A stretch of 64,000 bases of DNA. Source: Gari tellinella. Lineage: Eukaryota > Mollusca > Bivalvia > Cardiida > Psammobiidae. Each line of letters opens with the position of its first letter. Positions within the stretch are counted from its first letter, which is position 1. Of the stretch, positions 10,796 to 21,244 are shown piece after piece. A model generated the notes under the pieces. The model was given only the letters and a program-made list of their open reading frames with translations, was not told the origin of the DNA and made no database searches. Both the position numbers and the translations under genes were made by a program. The DNA lies in NCBI GenBank assembly GCA_922989275.2, contig OV277858.1, forward strand, positions 97,202,794-97,266,793, in the 5' to 3' direction.

Positions 10796-10979
10796 CAGTC
10801 GAATTCCGATATCTCGAACTCGTTTGAGTGGAACATATCTATATTTCTAAGTTCAAACATAGCTAAGTCTCTGAAATACGGATATGCGACCTAAGCGATT
10901 TTGAAATAATGTTATTACGCTGTAGCAATACGGATAATTCGACTTACGCGAGATCAGGATATCGAAGTTTATTGGTTTG
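10796..10979. mobile_element. Pogo-like MITE family I, decayed
   Basis: TA-CAGTCGAATTCCGATATCTC at the left and CGAGATCAGGATATCGAAG at the right are inverted repeats. A related copy with better ends is at 30749-30942. Confidence 0.55.
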
Positions 10980-10985
10980 TATTTA

Positions 10986-11231
10986 CAGTGGATAATCTGT
11001 TATTCTTTCCCGTTTAAACGAAACGAAACGCCAACGCAAAACACTAAAACGTAGAAAAGTGCAACTTTTGGACAATTCTGATAATTCATGTTTATCTTGG
11101 TGGCGACCAGTTTGGAGCCTGATCAGACGCCGGGTTACCCGGCGTCTGATCTGGCTCAAAACTGTTTGCAATAGAAATAATAGTTTTAGAGTAAACGCGT
11201 TTATTGGGAAAGAATAACAGTTTCTCCACTG
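10986..11231 (-). mobile_element. MITE family A, full copy
   Basis: CAGTGGATAATCTGTTATTC to CAGTTTCTCCACTG, flanked by TA (10984-10985, 11232-11233). Reverse orientation to the copy at 11474, making a large inverted pair 242 bp apart. Confidence 0.9.
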
Positions 11232-11473
11232 TATATATACAAATTGGAAAACAAATGTCAAACAATTGGTGGAATAATTCAATCCGAGTTACTCTGAAAA
11301 TGATCAAGATATAAACTTTTCGCAAGTAACAGTTAATTTATAATGAGCTTGGTAAGGGTTAGTCATAACTAAAGACAAAACCACTCCTTTTCAACTTAAA
11401 ATTACATTGATCTAATATGATATAAGATATTTTGCCGTTTTTAATTTCGCAAATGAGCTTCATTAGATACGCA

Positions 11474-11719
11474 CAGTGGATAATCTGTTATTCTTTCCCA
11501 ATAAACGCGTTTACGCTAAAACTATTATTTGCAATGCAAACAGTTTGGAGCCAGATCAGACGCCGGGTAACCCGGCGTCTGATCAGGCTCCAAACGGTTT
11601 GCCACCAAGATAAACATGAAATATCAGAATTGTCCAAAAATTTTTCTTTTCTACGTTTTAGTGCTTTGCGTTTGCGTACGTTTGCGTTTAAACGGGAAAG
11701 AATAACAGATTCTACACTG
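11474..11719 (+). mobile_element. MITE family A, full copy
   Basis: CAGTGGATAATCTG to GATTCTACACTG with the standard interior and perfect central palindrome. The left flank is CA instead of TA. Confidence 0.88.
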
Positions 11720-11756
11720 ATCTATATTAAGACAGAACCTTAACTACAGTGATCCA

Positions 11757-12083
11757 TCCCTACAACGACCCTCTGAATACTGATTCCCTCCTTACAACAA
11801 CGATTGTCCCTGTTCCCCAAACAAGACTATTATATCTTACACTTTCACTGTTGCAATAGCGTCTGCTTGAAATAACCGTTTGTCGGTTTTTTTAAGTTAC
11901 GTATTGGATATTTTGACAGAAGAAACGAAAAGACGTGTAACAATCAGAGATCAGACCCCGAGTTACGCGTAAATGTTTGCAAATGTACTCTAAGTGTATA
12001 AATGTTCCCTCCCTATAACAACTCTCTCCGAAGAACACACAGTATTTGTCTCCAATAGGGTGCTGTTGCAGAAAGGGAGCTTT
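11757..12083 (+). mobile_element. Composite MITE family D
   Basis: Left TA-CAGTGATCCATCCCTACAAC; the right side has CCCTCCCTATAACAAC and a decayed GTTGCAGAAAGGGAGC end. The interior contains ACACTTTCACTGTTGC then GCGTCTGCTTG, resembling a B-element end, and a broken central palindrome (AGATCAGACCCCGAG). Confidence 0.65.
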
Positions 12084-12350
12084 TTTTCTTTAAGGGTTTT
12101 GTCAGAGACATGGCGTCTTCTCCACTGTAAATAGCGCGCAGTGGCTTTTCAATATTCCACACACATTTACTCAGGTTTTTAATGTCAATTATCGAAGGTC
12201 TCTAACCTATCAACGATCATATATATCAGTTAGAAATTGCGTTCCCCTTGTAATCATACTTGTCATTAGAACAGATGAACAGGTTTAGCATAGTAAATCC
12301 GTTTTGATATATGCTTTTAAAGGCATGGAACGAGCAAAAAGTACATTTAA

Positions 12351-12558
12351 CCTTATCATGCTGATGGCGACTTGAGTAACATTTGCAAACAGTTAGGATC
12401 CAGATCAGACGCCGCTTAATGCGGCGTCTGATCTAGATCCTAATTGTTTGTGACTCATATTAAATTTTTTTTTCAGAATAAAAAACATTAAAACTTGTTT
12501 TTATCCTTTTTCGCAGACGATATATTTGAAGCAGACAATTGTTCGGCATGACAAGGGT
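12351..12558 (+). mobile_element. MITE family B
   Basis: TTAA at 12347-12350 and 12559-12562. Inverted ends CCTTATCATGCTGA and TCGGCATGACAAGGG. The centre is CCAGATCAGACGCCGC...GCGTCTGATC, followed by GCAGACGATATATTTGAAG. Confidence 0.75.
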
Positions 12559-12661
12559 TTAAAGACGGGAAACGAGCAAACCTTTACGCAAAAAATACAT
12601 TACAATCAAACACCACGTTACTTAGAACTCCTAATGACATTCCTTTTTAATCGTAAATGTA

Positions 12662-12906
12662 CTGCAGAAACGAATTTATTTTTTCCCAATAAACGCGTTT
12701 ACGCTAAATCGTTTATTTCCCTTACTATCAGTTTGGAGCCAGATCAGATGCCGTGTACCCGGCGTCTGATCAGACTCCAAACAAACTCCATTCAGATTCA
12801 AATGAACAATTAAAATTTGTCAACAAATTGTCATTAATTACGTTCAATTGCAATGCGTTTGCGTTTTTTGTGTTTCAAATGGGAAATGGTAACTTTTTAT
12901 CCACTG
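12662..12906 (+). mobile_element. MITE family A, degenerate
   Basis: TTCCCAATAAACGCGTTTAC, a central palindrome with a short gap, and TTTTTATCCACTG at the right end followed by TA. Confidence 0.75.
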
Positions 12907-13163
12907 TATCACTCTAAGCGAAGCTTGATTTGCATTTGCAAACAGTTTATAACCTACTCAGACATCAAGTGGCTAGGCCGACAGTGGTATAGATGTTGGT
13001 TTAGTCCAAAATTTGCGCAAAAATTAATTCAATTTTTCAGCAGATAACAATTTGGAAGTCATCTGTTTAATTTCCTAAATTTAAGATTTTAGGCGTTCAA
13101 ACCGACACAAACATCGATACATGTATCAGTTAATGGATCGAAACTGTTTGTAAATGTCGGTAA

Positions 13164-13412
13164 CAGTGGATAAAATGTTATTCTTTCCCAATAAACGCGT
13201 TTACGCTAAAACTATTTTTTCCTGTACAAACAGTTTGGAGCCAGATCAGACGCCGGGTAACCCGGCGTCTGATCTGGCTCCAAACTGTTTGCCACTCAGC
13301 TTAATATCAATAGTCGGAATTTTACAAGAAGTTGTTATTTTCTATATCTAAGTGCATTGCGTTTGCGTTGCGTTTGCGTTTAAACGGGAAATAATAACGT
13401 TTTTTTCCACTG
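13164..13412 (+). mobile_element. MITE family A, full copy
   Basis: CAGTGGATAAAATGTTATTC to TTTTTTTCCACTG with a perfect palindrome at about 13229-13295. TA follows at 13413-13414. Confidence 0.88.
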
Positions 13413-13599
13413 TAAGACGTGCTCACAAATCAAAAGGGAATCACACTAGATCTATCTGCCAGGGTGTAGTCTTCATGCTAGTGCCACAGCGTTTTCTCTA
13501 TATTTACCCGTATCATGCTGAATTGTATTCCGCTAAAAATATATTGTCTGTGAGAAAAATTATCAATTTAGATTTTTTTTTAATTGAGAATATATTCAT

Positions 13600-13765
13600 A
13601 TGCGTTGCAAATAGTTTATACCCAGATCAGACGCCGCGTAATGCGGCGGCTGATCTTGATCCAAACTGTTTGCAATTATCAGCCAAGCCACGCTCAGCAC
13701 GATATTCTGTAACCTGAATCCATGGGAACGAATGTCAAACGGTGTGGATCCTGATCTGACGCTGT
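13600..13765 (+). mobile_element. MITE family B remnants
   Basis: One palindrome (CCCAGATCAGACGCCGCG...) followed by GCTCAGCACGATATTCTG, then a second half core (GTGTGGATCCTGATCTGACG). Ends unclear. Confidence 0.5.
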
Positions 13766-13796
13766 GTTATTCTGTAACTGAGTTGTGTCATTATAG

Positions 13797-13940
13797 GTTT
13801 TGCAATAGTAGTGAGGAACGTTTACAAGGGCCAATAATTCTAAAGTTGGAAGAAAAACATGAATCAAAAGCGATAGTCAATCTGAAAATAAGAAGCTACG
13901 AGGAGTGTCCTCTAATTAATCTTAATGCAGCGGGAAATAA
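13797..13940 (+). CDS. Candidate isolated coding exon, unknown
   Basis: AG at 13795-13796 (GTGTCATTATAG) precedes an open frame of about 48 codons that is unlike the surrounding repeats: polar, Lys/Glu-rich, with two cysteines. A GTGAAG donor candidate at 13941 lies directly before the in-frame stop. If real, the exon enters with one base and leaves two, so it does not join directly to the exon at 17152, which needs one base before it. No family recognised and no transcript support, so it may be chance. Confidence 0.2.
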
Positions 13941-14109
13941 GTGAAGATGCTTCCCTTCAAATGGACAAATCATGTTTCCAATAAAGTATGACCATTTGTT
14001 TGTTGTTGCTAAAACTTGTTTTACTACATTGTCCTGGTCTGGGTCTACACTGTTTACATAGGGCATGTGTGATCGTTACAGATGTACTGTTTGTCATTAG
14101 TGCTGAATG

Positions 14110-14215
14110 AAATTAACCCTTTCATGATCAAATTATTAGGGAGATTTTTACCCCTTCATCTCTTTATTGTCGTCTGCTTTATTATTGTTGTCTGCAGATA
14201 CATGTAAGCGTATAA
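14110..14215 (+). mobile_element. MITE family B end
   Basis: TTAACCCTTTCATGATCAAA, TTTTTACCCCTTCATC and TTTATTGTCGTCTGC match the left side of the copy at 31569. The rest is lost. Confidence 0.5.
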
Positions 14216-14422
14216 ACGCTTCTTGTAATACATAAAAAACTGTATTCTGAAAAATGATCGCTAGTGACCATTTCGCAAGCAAATAGTATTTTACCCTTTA
14301 CTCTATTGCCTATTTCAGTCGATTTTGCAAACTGTTTTGATCCTTTTTTACACTGGTACATACTGTATTTATACGGCCCAACTGCTTTAGATACATTGTA
14401 TTACTTTGACATATAAAAGTTA

Positions 14423-14629
14423 CAGTGGAGATGTTTTTCGTTCCCGTTTAAATGCAAACGACACGCGAGCGCATTTCAATAAAATGTAGAAATTGCAACT
14501 CACGAATAATTTTAGTTTAAGGGGCAAACAGGTTGTCCTGCGTCTGAAATGGCTCCAAACAGTTTGCACTTCAAATAATAATTTTAGCATTAATGCGTAC
14601 ATTGGTAAAGAATAACGTCATTTCCATTG
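14423..14629 (-). mobile_element. MITE family A, degenerate
   Basis: TA-CAGTGGAGATG, TTCCCGTTTAAATGCAAACG, half of the palindrome, then AAGAATAACG...TTTCCATTG-TA. Confidence 0.7.
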
Positions 14630-14759
14630 TATTCAACTATTTTAAACAAGACGGTATCATGGCGATGTAATGTTTAAAGCAGACGATAAACTTTGACGTT
14701 GAATGGTCAAATAACTGAACTTATTACACTGTCTATACAATGTTTGCATATGGCTGATA

Positions 14760-15011
14760 TAATGGATAAGGTATTATTATTTTCCGTTTAAACAAAACGC
14801 ATGCAATAACATTTTTTTTTAAAACAAAAATTCTGATATCTGATTTTTTTTCTGATTGACAAACTATTTGGAACCAGACCAGACACCGGGTTACCTGGCG
14901 TCCGATCTGGTTGCAAACTATTTCTAATAGAAATATGTCAATGTGTTAATCTGCAATGGGAATACTGTTTATCACAAACACGTTCATTGGGAAAGAATAT
15001 TGCCTCCACTG
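14760..15011 (-). mobile_element. MITE family A, degenerate
   Basis: AATGGATAAGG, CCGTTTAAACAAAACGCATG, a central ACCAGACACCGGGTTACC palindrome and GGGAAAGAATATTGCCTCCACTG at the right. Confidence 0.7.
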
Positions 15012-15015
15012 TAAG

Positions 15016-15146
15016 TCTCTTTTGGCAGGACAGACGTCTAATTTGTTATGGCTGCTTTAAGAGCTTTCTGTTTTACTGTCGCCTTGCTTTGAGCAGTCAC
15101 CTGTCTTTTATACAATCGATTAGCCTTTGTTTAAGAGGTCATAATA
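15016..15146 (+). mobile_element. MITE family C (pogo-like), truncated
   Basis: The right half of a C element: GAGCTTTCTGTTTTACTGTC, CCTTGCTTTGAGCAGTCACC and the terminus AGGTCATAATAGAG. The left half is lost. Confidence 0.55.
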
Positions 15147-15169
15147 GAGAGTAATTGTACTTATCGTTT

Positions 15170-17200
15170 ATTACTTACCTTCTCTCCTTCTATTTCAGTC
15201 ATTTGTTACCTGCTGGTATACACGCGAATTTTGAGTGCAGTTGTTCCCACGGCTTTACTGTACTTATCGTTTATAATTGACTTTCTGTATTTCTGTTTCA
15301 GTTACGTATTACCTGTTGGTATACATGTGACAGTGTGAGTGCAGTTGTTCCCAAGGCTTTACTGTACTTATCGTTTATAACTAACGTTGTCTTCTTCTGT
15401 TTCAGTCATTTGTTACCTGCTGGTGTACACGCGAATGTGAGTGCAGTTGTTCCCAAAGCTTTTCTGTACTTATCGTTTATAATTGACTTTCTGTATTTCT
15501 GTTTCAGTCATTTGTTACCTGCTGGTATACATGTGACAGTGTGAGTGCAGTTGTTCCCAAGCCTTTATTGTACTTATTGTTTATAATTGACTTTCAGCCA
15601 CGTATTACCTGCTGGTTTACACGCGAATGTGAGTGACGTTGTTCCCAAGGCTTTACAGTACTTATCGTTTATAATTGACTTTCTGTCTTTCTGTTTCAGT
15701 CACGTATTACCTGCTGGTATACATGTGACAGTGCGAGTGCAGTTGTTCTCAAGGCTTTACTATACTTATCGTTTATTACTGACATTCTCTCCTTCTGTTT
15801 CAGTCGTCTGTTTCCTGCTGGTGTACACGCGACAGTGAGTACAGTTGTTCTCCAGGCTTTACTATACTTATCGTTTATTACTGACGTTCTCTCCTTCTGT
15901 TTCAGTCATGTGCTTCCTGCTGGTGTACACGCGACAGTGTGAGTGCAGTTGTTCTCAAGGCTTTACTGAACTGACCGTTTATAACTTTCCTTCTTTTTCA
16001 GTCATGTGCTTCCTGCTGGTGTACACGCGACAGTGTGAGTACAGTTGTTCTCAAGGCTTTACTGAACTGACCGTTTATAACTTTCCTTCTTTTTCAGTCA
16101 TGTGCTTCCTGCTGGTGTACACGCGACAGTGTGAGTGCAGTTGTTCTCAAGGCTTTACTGAACTGACCGTTTATAACTTTCTTTCTTTTTCAGTCATGTG
16201 CTTCCTGCTGGTGTACACGCGACAGTGTGAGTGCAGTTGTTCTCAAGGCTTTACTGAACTGACCGTTTATAACTTTCCTTCTTTTTCAGTCATGTGCTTC
16301 CTGCTGGTGTACACGCGACAGTGTGAGTGCAGTTGTTCTCAAGGCTTTACTGAACTGACCGTTTATAACTTTCCTTCTTTTTCAGTCATGTGCTTCCTGC
16401 TGGTGTACACGCGACAGTGTGAGTGCAGTTGTTCTCAAGGCTTTACTGAACTGACCGTTTATAACTTTCCCTCTTTTTCAGTCATGTGCTTCCTGCTGGT
16501 GTACACGCGACAGTGTGAGTGCAGTTGTTCTCAAGGCTTTACTGAACTGACCGTTTATAACTTTCCCTCTTTTTCAGTCATGTGCTTCCTCCTGGTATAC
16601 ACGCGACAGTGTGAGTGCAATTGTTCTCAAGGCTTTACTGAACTGACCGTTTATAACTTTCCTTCTTTTTCAGTCATGTGCTTCCTGCTGGTGTACACGC
16701 GACAGTGTGAGTGCAGTTGTTCTCAAGGCTTTACTGAACTGACCGTTTATAACTTTCCTTCTTTTTCAGTCATGTGCTTCCTGCTGGTGTACACGCGACA
16801 GTGTGAGTGCAGTTGTTCTCAAGGCTTTACTGAACTGACCGTTTATAACTTTCCCTCTTTTTCAGTCATGTGCTTCCTGCTAGTGTACACGCGACAGTGT
16901 GAGTGCAGTTGTTCTCAAGGCTTTACTGAACTAACCGTTTATAACTTTCCCTCTTTTTCAGTCATGTGCTTCCTCCTGGTATACACGCGACATTGAGTAC
17001 AGTTGTTCTCAAGGCTTTACTGAACTGACCGTTTATAACTTTCCTTCTTTTTCAGTCATGTGCTTCCTGCTGGTATACACGCGACAGTGTGAGTGCAGTT
17101 GTTCTCAAGGCTTTACTGAACTGGCCGTTTATAACTTTCCTTCTTTTTCAGTCATGTGCTTCCTGCTGGTGTACACGCGACAGTGTGAGTGCAGTTGTTC
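15170..17200 (+). repeat. Tandem array of 21 intron-exon boundary units
   Basis: Each unit holds a pyrimidine tract, a splice-acceptor-like TTTCAG, about 33 bp like TCATGTGCTTCCTGCTGG..., a donor-like GTGAGT, then CAGTTGTTCTCAAGGCTTTAC. Acceptor G positions run from 15198 to 17151. The first seven spacings are mostly 102-104 bp and alternate two sub-types (CACGCGAA and CATGTGACAGT), a dimer of about 205 bp; the last 13 are 96 bp, one of them 94. The final unit runs into the exon at 17152. Because 96 is divisible by 3 the array is open as a 383-codon frame (15845-16996), probably a by-product. Confidence 0.9.
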
Positions 17201-17317
17201 TCAAGGCTTTACTGGTTTTATGGAGGTATTAACGTGTCTCTCCAATATTACCCATGGGCTCAATGAAATGAACGTTCTCGCAGGAACAACAACAGCAACA
17301 ATACAGAAATACTGCCA
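17152..17317 (+). CDS. Cysteine-rich protein gene, exon A
   Basis: The acceptor TTCTTTTTCAG ends at 17151 and the donor GTGAGT begins at 17318. The exon enters with two bases and leaves two (phase 2). It encodes about 54 residues: a short hydrophobic start (MCFLLVYTR), a CECSC cluster, then FMEVLTCLSN and LAGTTTATIQKYC. Its first 60 or so bases are the last unit of the tandem array upstream, so an exon-proximal boundary has been amplified. An alternative start at the AG just before TTGTTCTCAAGG is possible. The first exon with a signal peptide was not found. Its phase matches exon B. No catalytic motif; Cys spacing suggests an extracellular helical domain. DUF19/T20D4.11-like is a guess to test. 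Confidence 0.6.
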
Positions 17318-17374
17318 GTGAGTATCAGCAGCTTGTGTGTTTGTCCGTCAGTCGGTTAATTGCAAAATATAGCT

Positions 17375-17583
17375 GTATTTGAGAAGACGTTTTTCTAACC
17401 TACAAAACGCGTTTACGCTAAACTTATAATTTTATTGCAAACAGTTTGGAGCCAGACTAGAAGCGGTACCTCGGCATCTGACCATGCTCCAGACTGTTTG
17501 CCACTCAAATTAAAATAATTCGTGAGAAAGAGTTAAACAAACACGTTTATTTTTGTTAATAAGAACTAATGTCTTCCCTACTG
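17375..17583 (+). mobile_element. MITE family A, degenerate
   Basis: GAGAAGACG, CAAAACGCGTTTACGC, a decayed palindrome (GGAGCCAGACTAGAAGCG...) and TGTCTTCCCTACTG. Confidence 0.6.
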
Positions 17584-17615
17584 TGTCACGTATAGTAAGG
17601 TCTCGCTTTCATGTA

Positions 17616-17861
17616 CAGTGGAGAATCTGTTATTCTTTCCCAATAAACGCGTTTACGATAAAACTATTATTTACAGTGCAAACAGTTTGGAGCCAGATCA
17701 GACGCCGGGTAACCCGGCGTCTGATCAGGCTCCAAACTGTTTGCCACCAAGATAAACAAGAATTATCAGAATTGTCCTAAAGTTGTTCTTTTCTACGTTT
17801 TAGTGCTTTGCGTTTGCGTACGTTTGCGTTTAAACGGGAACTAATAACAGATTCTCCACTG
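17616..17861 (+). mobile_element. MITE family A, full copy in intron A-B
   Basis: CAGTGGAGAATCTG to GATTCTCCACTG, TA both sides (17614-17615, 17862-17863), perfect central palindrome. Almost identical to 22244 and 24073. Confidence 0.92.
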
Positions 17862-17879
17862 TACTCTCAACTGAATAAT

Positions 17880-18035
17880 CAATGCTCAATGTCATGACGC
17901 CATAAGCTTTAAACAGTTTTCCCCGGTGCTTTTATTTCTTATATTTAAATGTTAGGTATTTTGACTTAAGAAATATTGAAATGAATTGCAATCAGTTTGC
18001 ATCCTGATCAGACGCCGCGTCTGGGCAATTGCAAC
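17880..18035 (+). mobile_element. MITE family B remnant
   Basis: ATGTCATGACGCCATAAG, GTTAGGTATTTTGAC, GAAATATTGAAATGA and CCTGATCAGACGCCGCG show the B left body. The right half is lost. Confidence 0.5.
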
Positions 18036-18114
18036 TTCGACTTAAGTCTAGTCCATTAAAACTTTAACTATTTATGGCTGTTTTATGCAACAAGTTGCAC
18101 AATGACAAACATTA

Positions 18115-18410
18115 CACATCCTGATTTTAGGGCTCCTGTAGAGATCCTCTGAGACAGATCTGGATATCCACTATCTGCCTGATATAGTTGAACTTACAGT
18201 GTATACCATGTTATTAATTCCCCTTAAACTCATTATCCCCTGAAACTTCCAATGGACAATTCCAGTTTACAATAAAGGCTAGTCCATTTTATACTAGATC
18301 TATTTAGGCTTTTTTTTAATAATATATTGCAATATGACAAACATTAAAGGGCTCCTGCAGGAGCCCTCTAATCAGGGACTTCACTGTTTGCATAAAACCA
18401 GTGTACTCTT
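18115..18410. repeat. Family E hairpins (AGGGCTCC...GGAGCCCT)
   Basis: Two related hairpins at about 18128-18165 and 18348-18385, the second with AAAGGGCTCCTGCAGGAGCC. Similar hairpins flanked by TTTGCAAACAGT/ACTGTTTG-type sequence occur near 19880, 22735, 29735, 31040, 48270, 49205 and 51640. Confidence 0.5.
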
Positions 18411-18489
18411 ACCAGGTATATGTACACTTTTGGTAAAATATGAATATATACGTCACTATGGCTAAATGAGTTAAACGATCTGAGGATCG

Positions 18490-18615
18490 AACTAGTTGGA
18501 GCTTATCGGAGGCCGTGTAAATCGGCGTCTAATCTGGCTCCAGCTTGTTTGCAATGACAAACTGTTAAATAACATATATACGAGTTTATTGGGAAACATT
18601 AATGCCTCCTCCACT
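18490..18615 (-). mobile_element. MITE family A, half copy
   Basis: Half palindrome then GAGTTTATTGGGAAACATTA and CCTCCTCCACTG-TA. Confidence 0.6.
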
Positions 18616-18694
18616 GTACATAAAGAAGTCAACATAAAATCATTTCTTCCTGTGGCTTGATAACTTAATAGACGGTGTACTGAACTTTCTTAAC

Positions 18695-19060
18695 AGTGGA
18701 AAGATCTTATTCTTTCCTGTTTAAATGCAAATGAAACACAAACTCGTTGCTGTCAAATGTAGAAAATGACAACTTTTTTCAATTATTGACGACATGATTA
18801 ACTCTGAGAGGCAAACAGTTTGAAGCCTGCATGGTCATAAAATGTTGACAATAACAATGTTCTTAAACTTATGCAAGGGGAGAAACCAATAAACACAAGA
18901 CCTGCCTGACGGTTTATGTTTGATCTGAGGGCCAAACAGTTTTGAGCATGATCAGACATCCGGCGTTTGCTATGGCTCCGAACTTATTGTAATGGAATTA
19001 CATGTAGATGTTTTAGCAAAACTGCATTTATTTGGGAAGAATAGTCTTCTCCGTTGTTAC
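18695..19060 (-). mobile_element. MITE family A with internal duplication or insertion
   Basis: Left CAGTGGAAAGATCTTATTC; right TTTGGGAAGAATAGTCTTCTCC. The interior shows two partial palindrome starts (about 18810 and 18910), so it is longer than a normal copy. Confidence 0.5.
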
Positions 19061-19239
19061 AGTTTCGATCATTTTAGAATGTCCAATTGTGTGTGATTGT
19101 TTCTGCTTGTCATAGGTCCTGAAATAAATACAAATTACTAGCAAAAAGACCGTGACATTGGAGCTAATATTTTTCTCGATAAAAGAGAAATGTCTACACC
19201 ACAGAAAGTCCATATATCGCTAACCCAAACGTTTATTAC

Positions 19240-19320
19240 ACTTGCAAACAGCTTGGATCCTGATCAAACGCCGAGTTAATCGGCGTCTGATCAGGATCCA
19301 AACTGTTTGACACTGGTATC
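19240..19320. mobile_element. MITE core palindrome, solo
   Basis: TTGCAAACAGCTTGGATCC, TGATCAAACGCCGAG, then the complementary arm to CAAACTGTTTGACAC. Element ends are unclear. Confidence 0.55.
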
Positions 19321-19589
19321 AAAACGTTTCGGTTACGTTTCAACCTGATTTTCATACTCTTGTATTAAGCAAATGACAATGGTAGGGCATGCGATATTTT
19401 TGCAGAATAAGGACGAGCTAATTTGATTTTCGAGTTCATATGAAAAATGTTGACACGATCGAAATAGATTTTTCTCTCATTGGTGCTTATATTGGGAAAG
19501 TAATATGGCTTTTTGCGCAGTGTCAGGAAACTGGCTTATTTAGGTTTAACACTTTCGACACTACTAGCGGCGAGTATACTCGTCATTTA

Positions 19590-19835
19590 CAAACAGTAAG
19601 ACGCTATTCTTTACCAATGAACGCGTTTACGTAAAGACTATTATTTCCGTTGGAAAGAGTTTGGAGCAAAATCAGACACCGGGTAACCTGGCTCTGATCA
19701 GGATCCTAACTAATTGTCATTTAAATTAAAATGAATAGTTAGAGTTGGCGAAAGGTTGTCCATTTCTACCTTTTATTGCGATGCGATTGCGTTTCGTTTG
19801 AGTTTATACGGGGGGAAATAACGTTTTCTCCACTG
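19590..19835 (+). mobile_element. MITE family A, degenerate
   Basis: AACAGTAAGACGCTATTC, CCAATGAACGCGTTTACG, a decayed palindrome and ACGTTTTCTCCACTG-TA. It abuts the GAGTATACTCGTC palindrome at 19570. Confidence 0.7.
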
Positions 19836-20275
19836 TACACCTGTCTTACATGGATGCAAGCATTGTAGATTCAAGATCAAAGAGCTCCTATAAAGCCCTT
19901 TCATCAGTATCTGACAGTATCTGCACGGTTTGTCACATTACACTAAATTGCAGAAAACAACCCTAGATAGTCATCTTTAGACTCGATTTAATTGGAAACA
20001 GGAATTGTCAATTAACAGTTTCAGGGATGAATAAGTTAACCCTTTTCCCGCTCAAGGATGTTTGCTTAAAAGTGTCGTCTGCGAAAGAACAAAAACCCAT
20101 TTTTTCACAAAACACCGTGTAAATGATTATGGATCCTGATTAAAAATCTTTGCCGATTATCGCAAGTGGTTGTGTAAGGCAATTCGAAAGTATCTAACAT
20201 TCCTGTGTGTTTTTTTATGCAATTCTTCTATACTGTTCTACTCTTTTCACTGCCAAATGTTATCGTCTACTTTAA

Positions 20276-20481
20276 CCCTCTTACCGCCAAAATATCGTCT
20301 GCATAGATAGTGTCGTCTGCAATATTTTCTAAATGAAGCTTTAGGGGTGTTTTGACTGAAGAAAAGTCGATACGAGAGTCAAACAGTTTGGATTCCTGAT
20401 CAGACGTCGCGTTACGCGGCGTCTGATCAAGATCCAAACGGTTTGCAAGGTCGCATTTTTGCGTCGTTGACAGTGAAAGAG
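20276..20481 (+). mobile_element. MITE family B, full copy
   Basis: TTAA at 20272-20275 and 20482-20485. Ends CCCTCTTACCGCCAA and TTGACAGTGAAAGAG are inverted. The central palindrome is CCTGATCAGACGTCGCG...GCGTCTGATC, with GTCGTCTGC boxes on the left. A partial copy precedes it (about 20036-20271). Confidence 0.8.
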
Positions 20482-20494
20482 TTAAGTTGCCGTT

Positions 20495-20765
20495 TTTCTT
20501 TTAGCGCCATCTCATTTTCTAAAAATTACATAGCGAATATTTGACAGAAAGAAACAACAACATACGAATATAAAGTGACAAAGAGTTTGAATCGCGATTA
20601 AATGCGACGTAACGCGGCGTCTGATCTTGATTCAAGCTGTTTGCAATTGTAAGCCAAATTGTGCTCAGCTCTCTAGGGGTATTAAGCCCCCTATAACAAC
20701 TCCTTCCGAAAAACACACACAATCTGTGGCTCCTATTTTGGTGTTGTTGTAAAGATGCATTGTGC
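20495..20765 (+). mobile_element. MITE family D, right part
   Basis: The D body (TATTTGACAGAAAGAAAC), a palindrome with GGCGTCTGATCTTGATTC, GCTCAGCTCTCTAGGGG-TATTAA (a B-like end), then CCCTATAACAACTCC and TGTTGTTGTAAAG. The left shell is missing. Confidence 0.65.
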
Positions 20766-20788
20766 ATTATTTTGAGACTTTGCTTCAG

Positions 20789-20934
20789 GAATGGTAGTTT
20801 CAATGACACAGTCAAGTGCCTGAGGAATTTATACGGACAGTGCAGGAATCAGAGGGGCGAGGAGCTGCTGAAGCGGATAGCCAAACCCTACATCTGGCAG
20901 CAGGGCATCCACGCCATCTGCAACAATCTGCACG
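20789..20934 (+). CDS. Cysteine-rich protein gene, exon B
   Basis: Acceptor TTGCTTCAG ends at 20788; donor GTACAT begins at 20935. The exon supplies one base, matching exon A's two spare bases to give a Gln codon, and leaves one base. It encodes about 48 residues with NGSFNDTVKCL, YGQC and HAIC and a likely amphipathic helix (EELLKRI), plus a possible N-glycosylation site NGS/NDT. All three cysteines sit in helix-like contexts. The phase fits exon C. The coding segment is free of repeats although both flanking introns are full of them. Confidence 0.68.
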
Positions 20935-20954
20935 GTACATGCCCTATATATGTA

Positions 20955-21243
20955 CAGTAAAACCTCTCTATTACGACCACCTCTCTATTACGACCACCTC
21001 TCTATTACGACCACCTCTCTATTACGACCACCTCTCTGTTACGACCATCTCTCTGTTACGGTCACTAAAACGAAGGCTAATTGGTTGTATAAAAGACATG
21101 TGAACACTTTAAGCAAGGCGACAATAAAACAGAAAGCTCCTGAAGGAGCTTTCTGTTTAACTGTCACCTTGCTTCAAACATTTACCAGTCGTAAACACCT
21201 TATAAATAACACAATATAGTGGTCGTAATAGCGATGTTTTACC
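20955..21243. mobile_element. MITE family C (pogo/Tigger-like) with expanded left TIR
   Basis: TA-CAGTAAAACCTCTCTATTAC at the left, a hairpin AAACAGAAAGCTCC...GGAGCTTTCTG in the centre and AGTGGTCGTAATAGCGATG at the right, then TA. The left TIR motif CTCTCTATTACGACCAC (17 bp) is repeated about six times in tandem (20967-21065). TIR wording and TA target fit pogo/Tigger elements (inference). Confidence 0.75.
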
Positions 21244-21244
21244 T

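Noticed and set aside
15845..16996. 383-codon ORF of repeated CECSCSQGF...MCFLLVYTRQ
   Set aside because: It reads through splice acceptors and donors of a 96-bp tandem array; openness follows from a period divisible by 3. No distinct start or end supports a protein.
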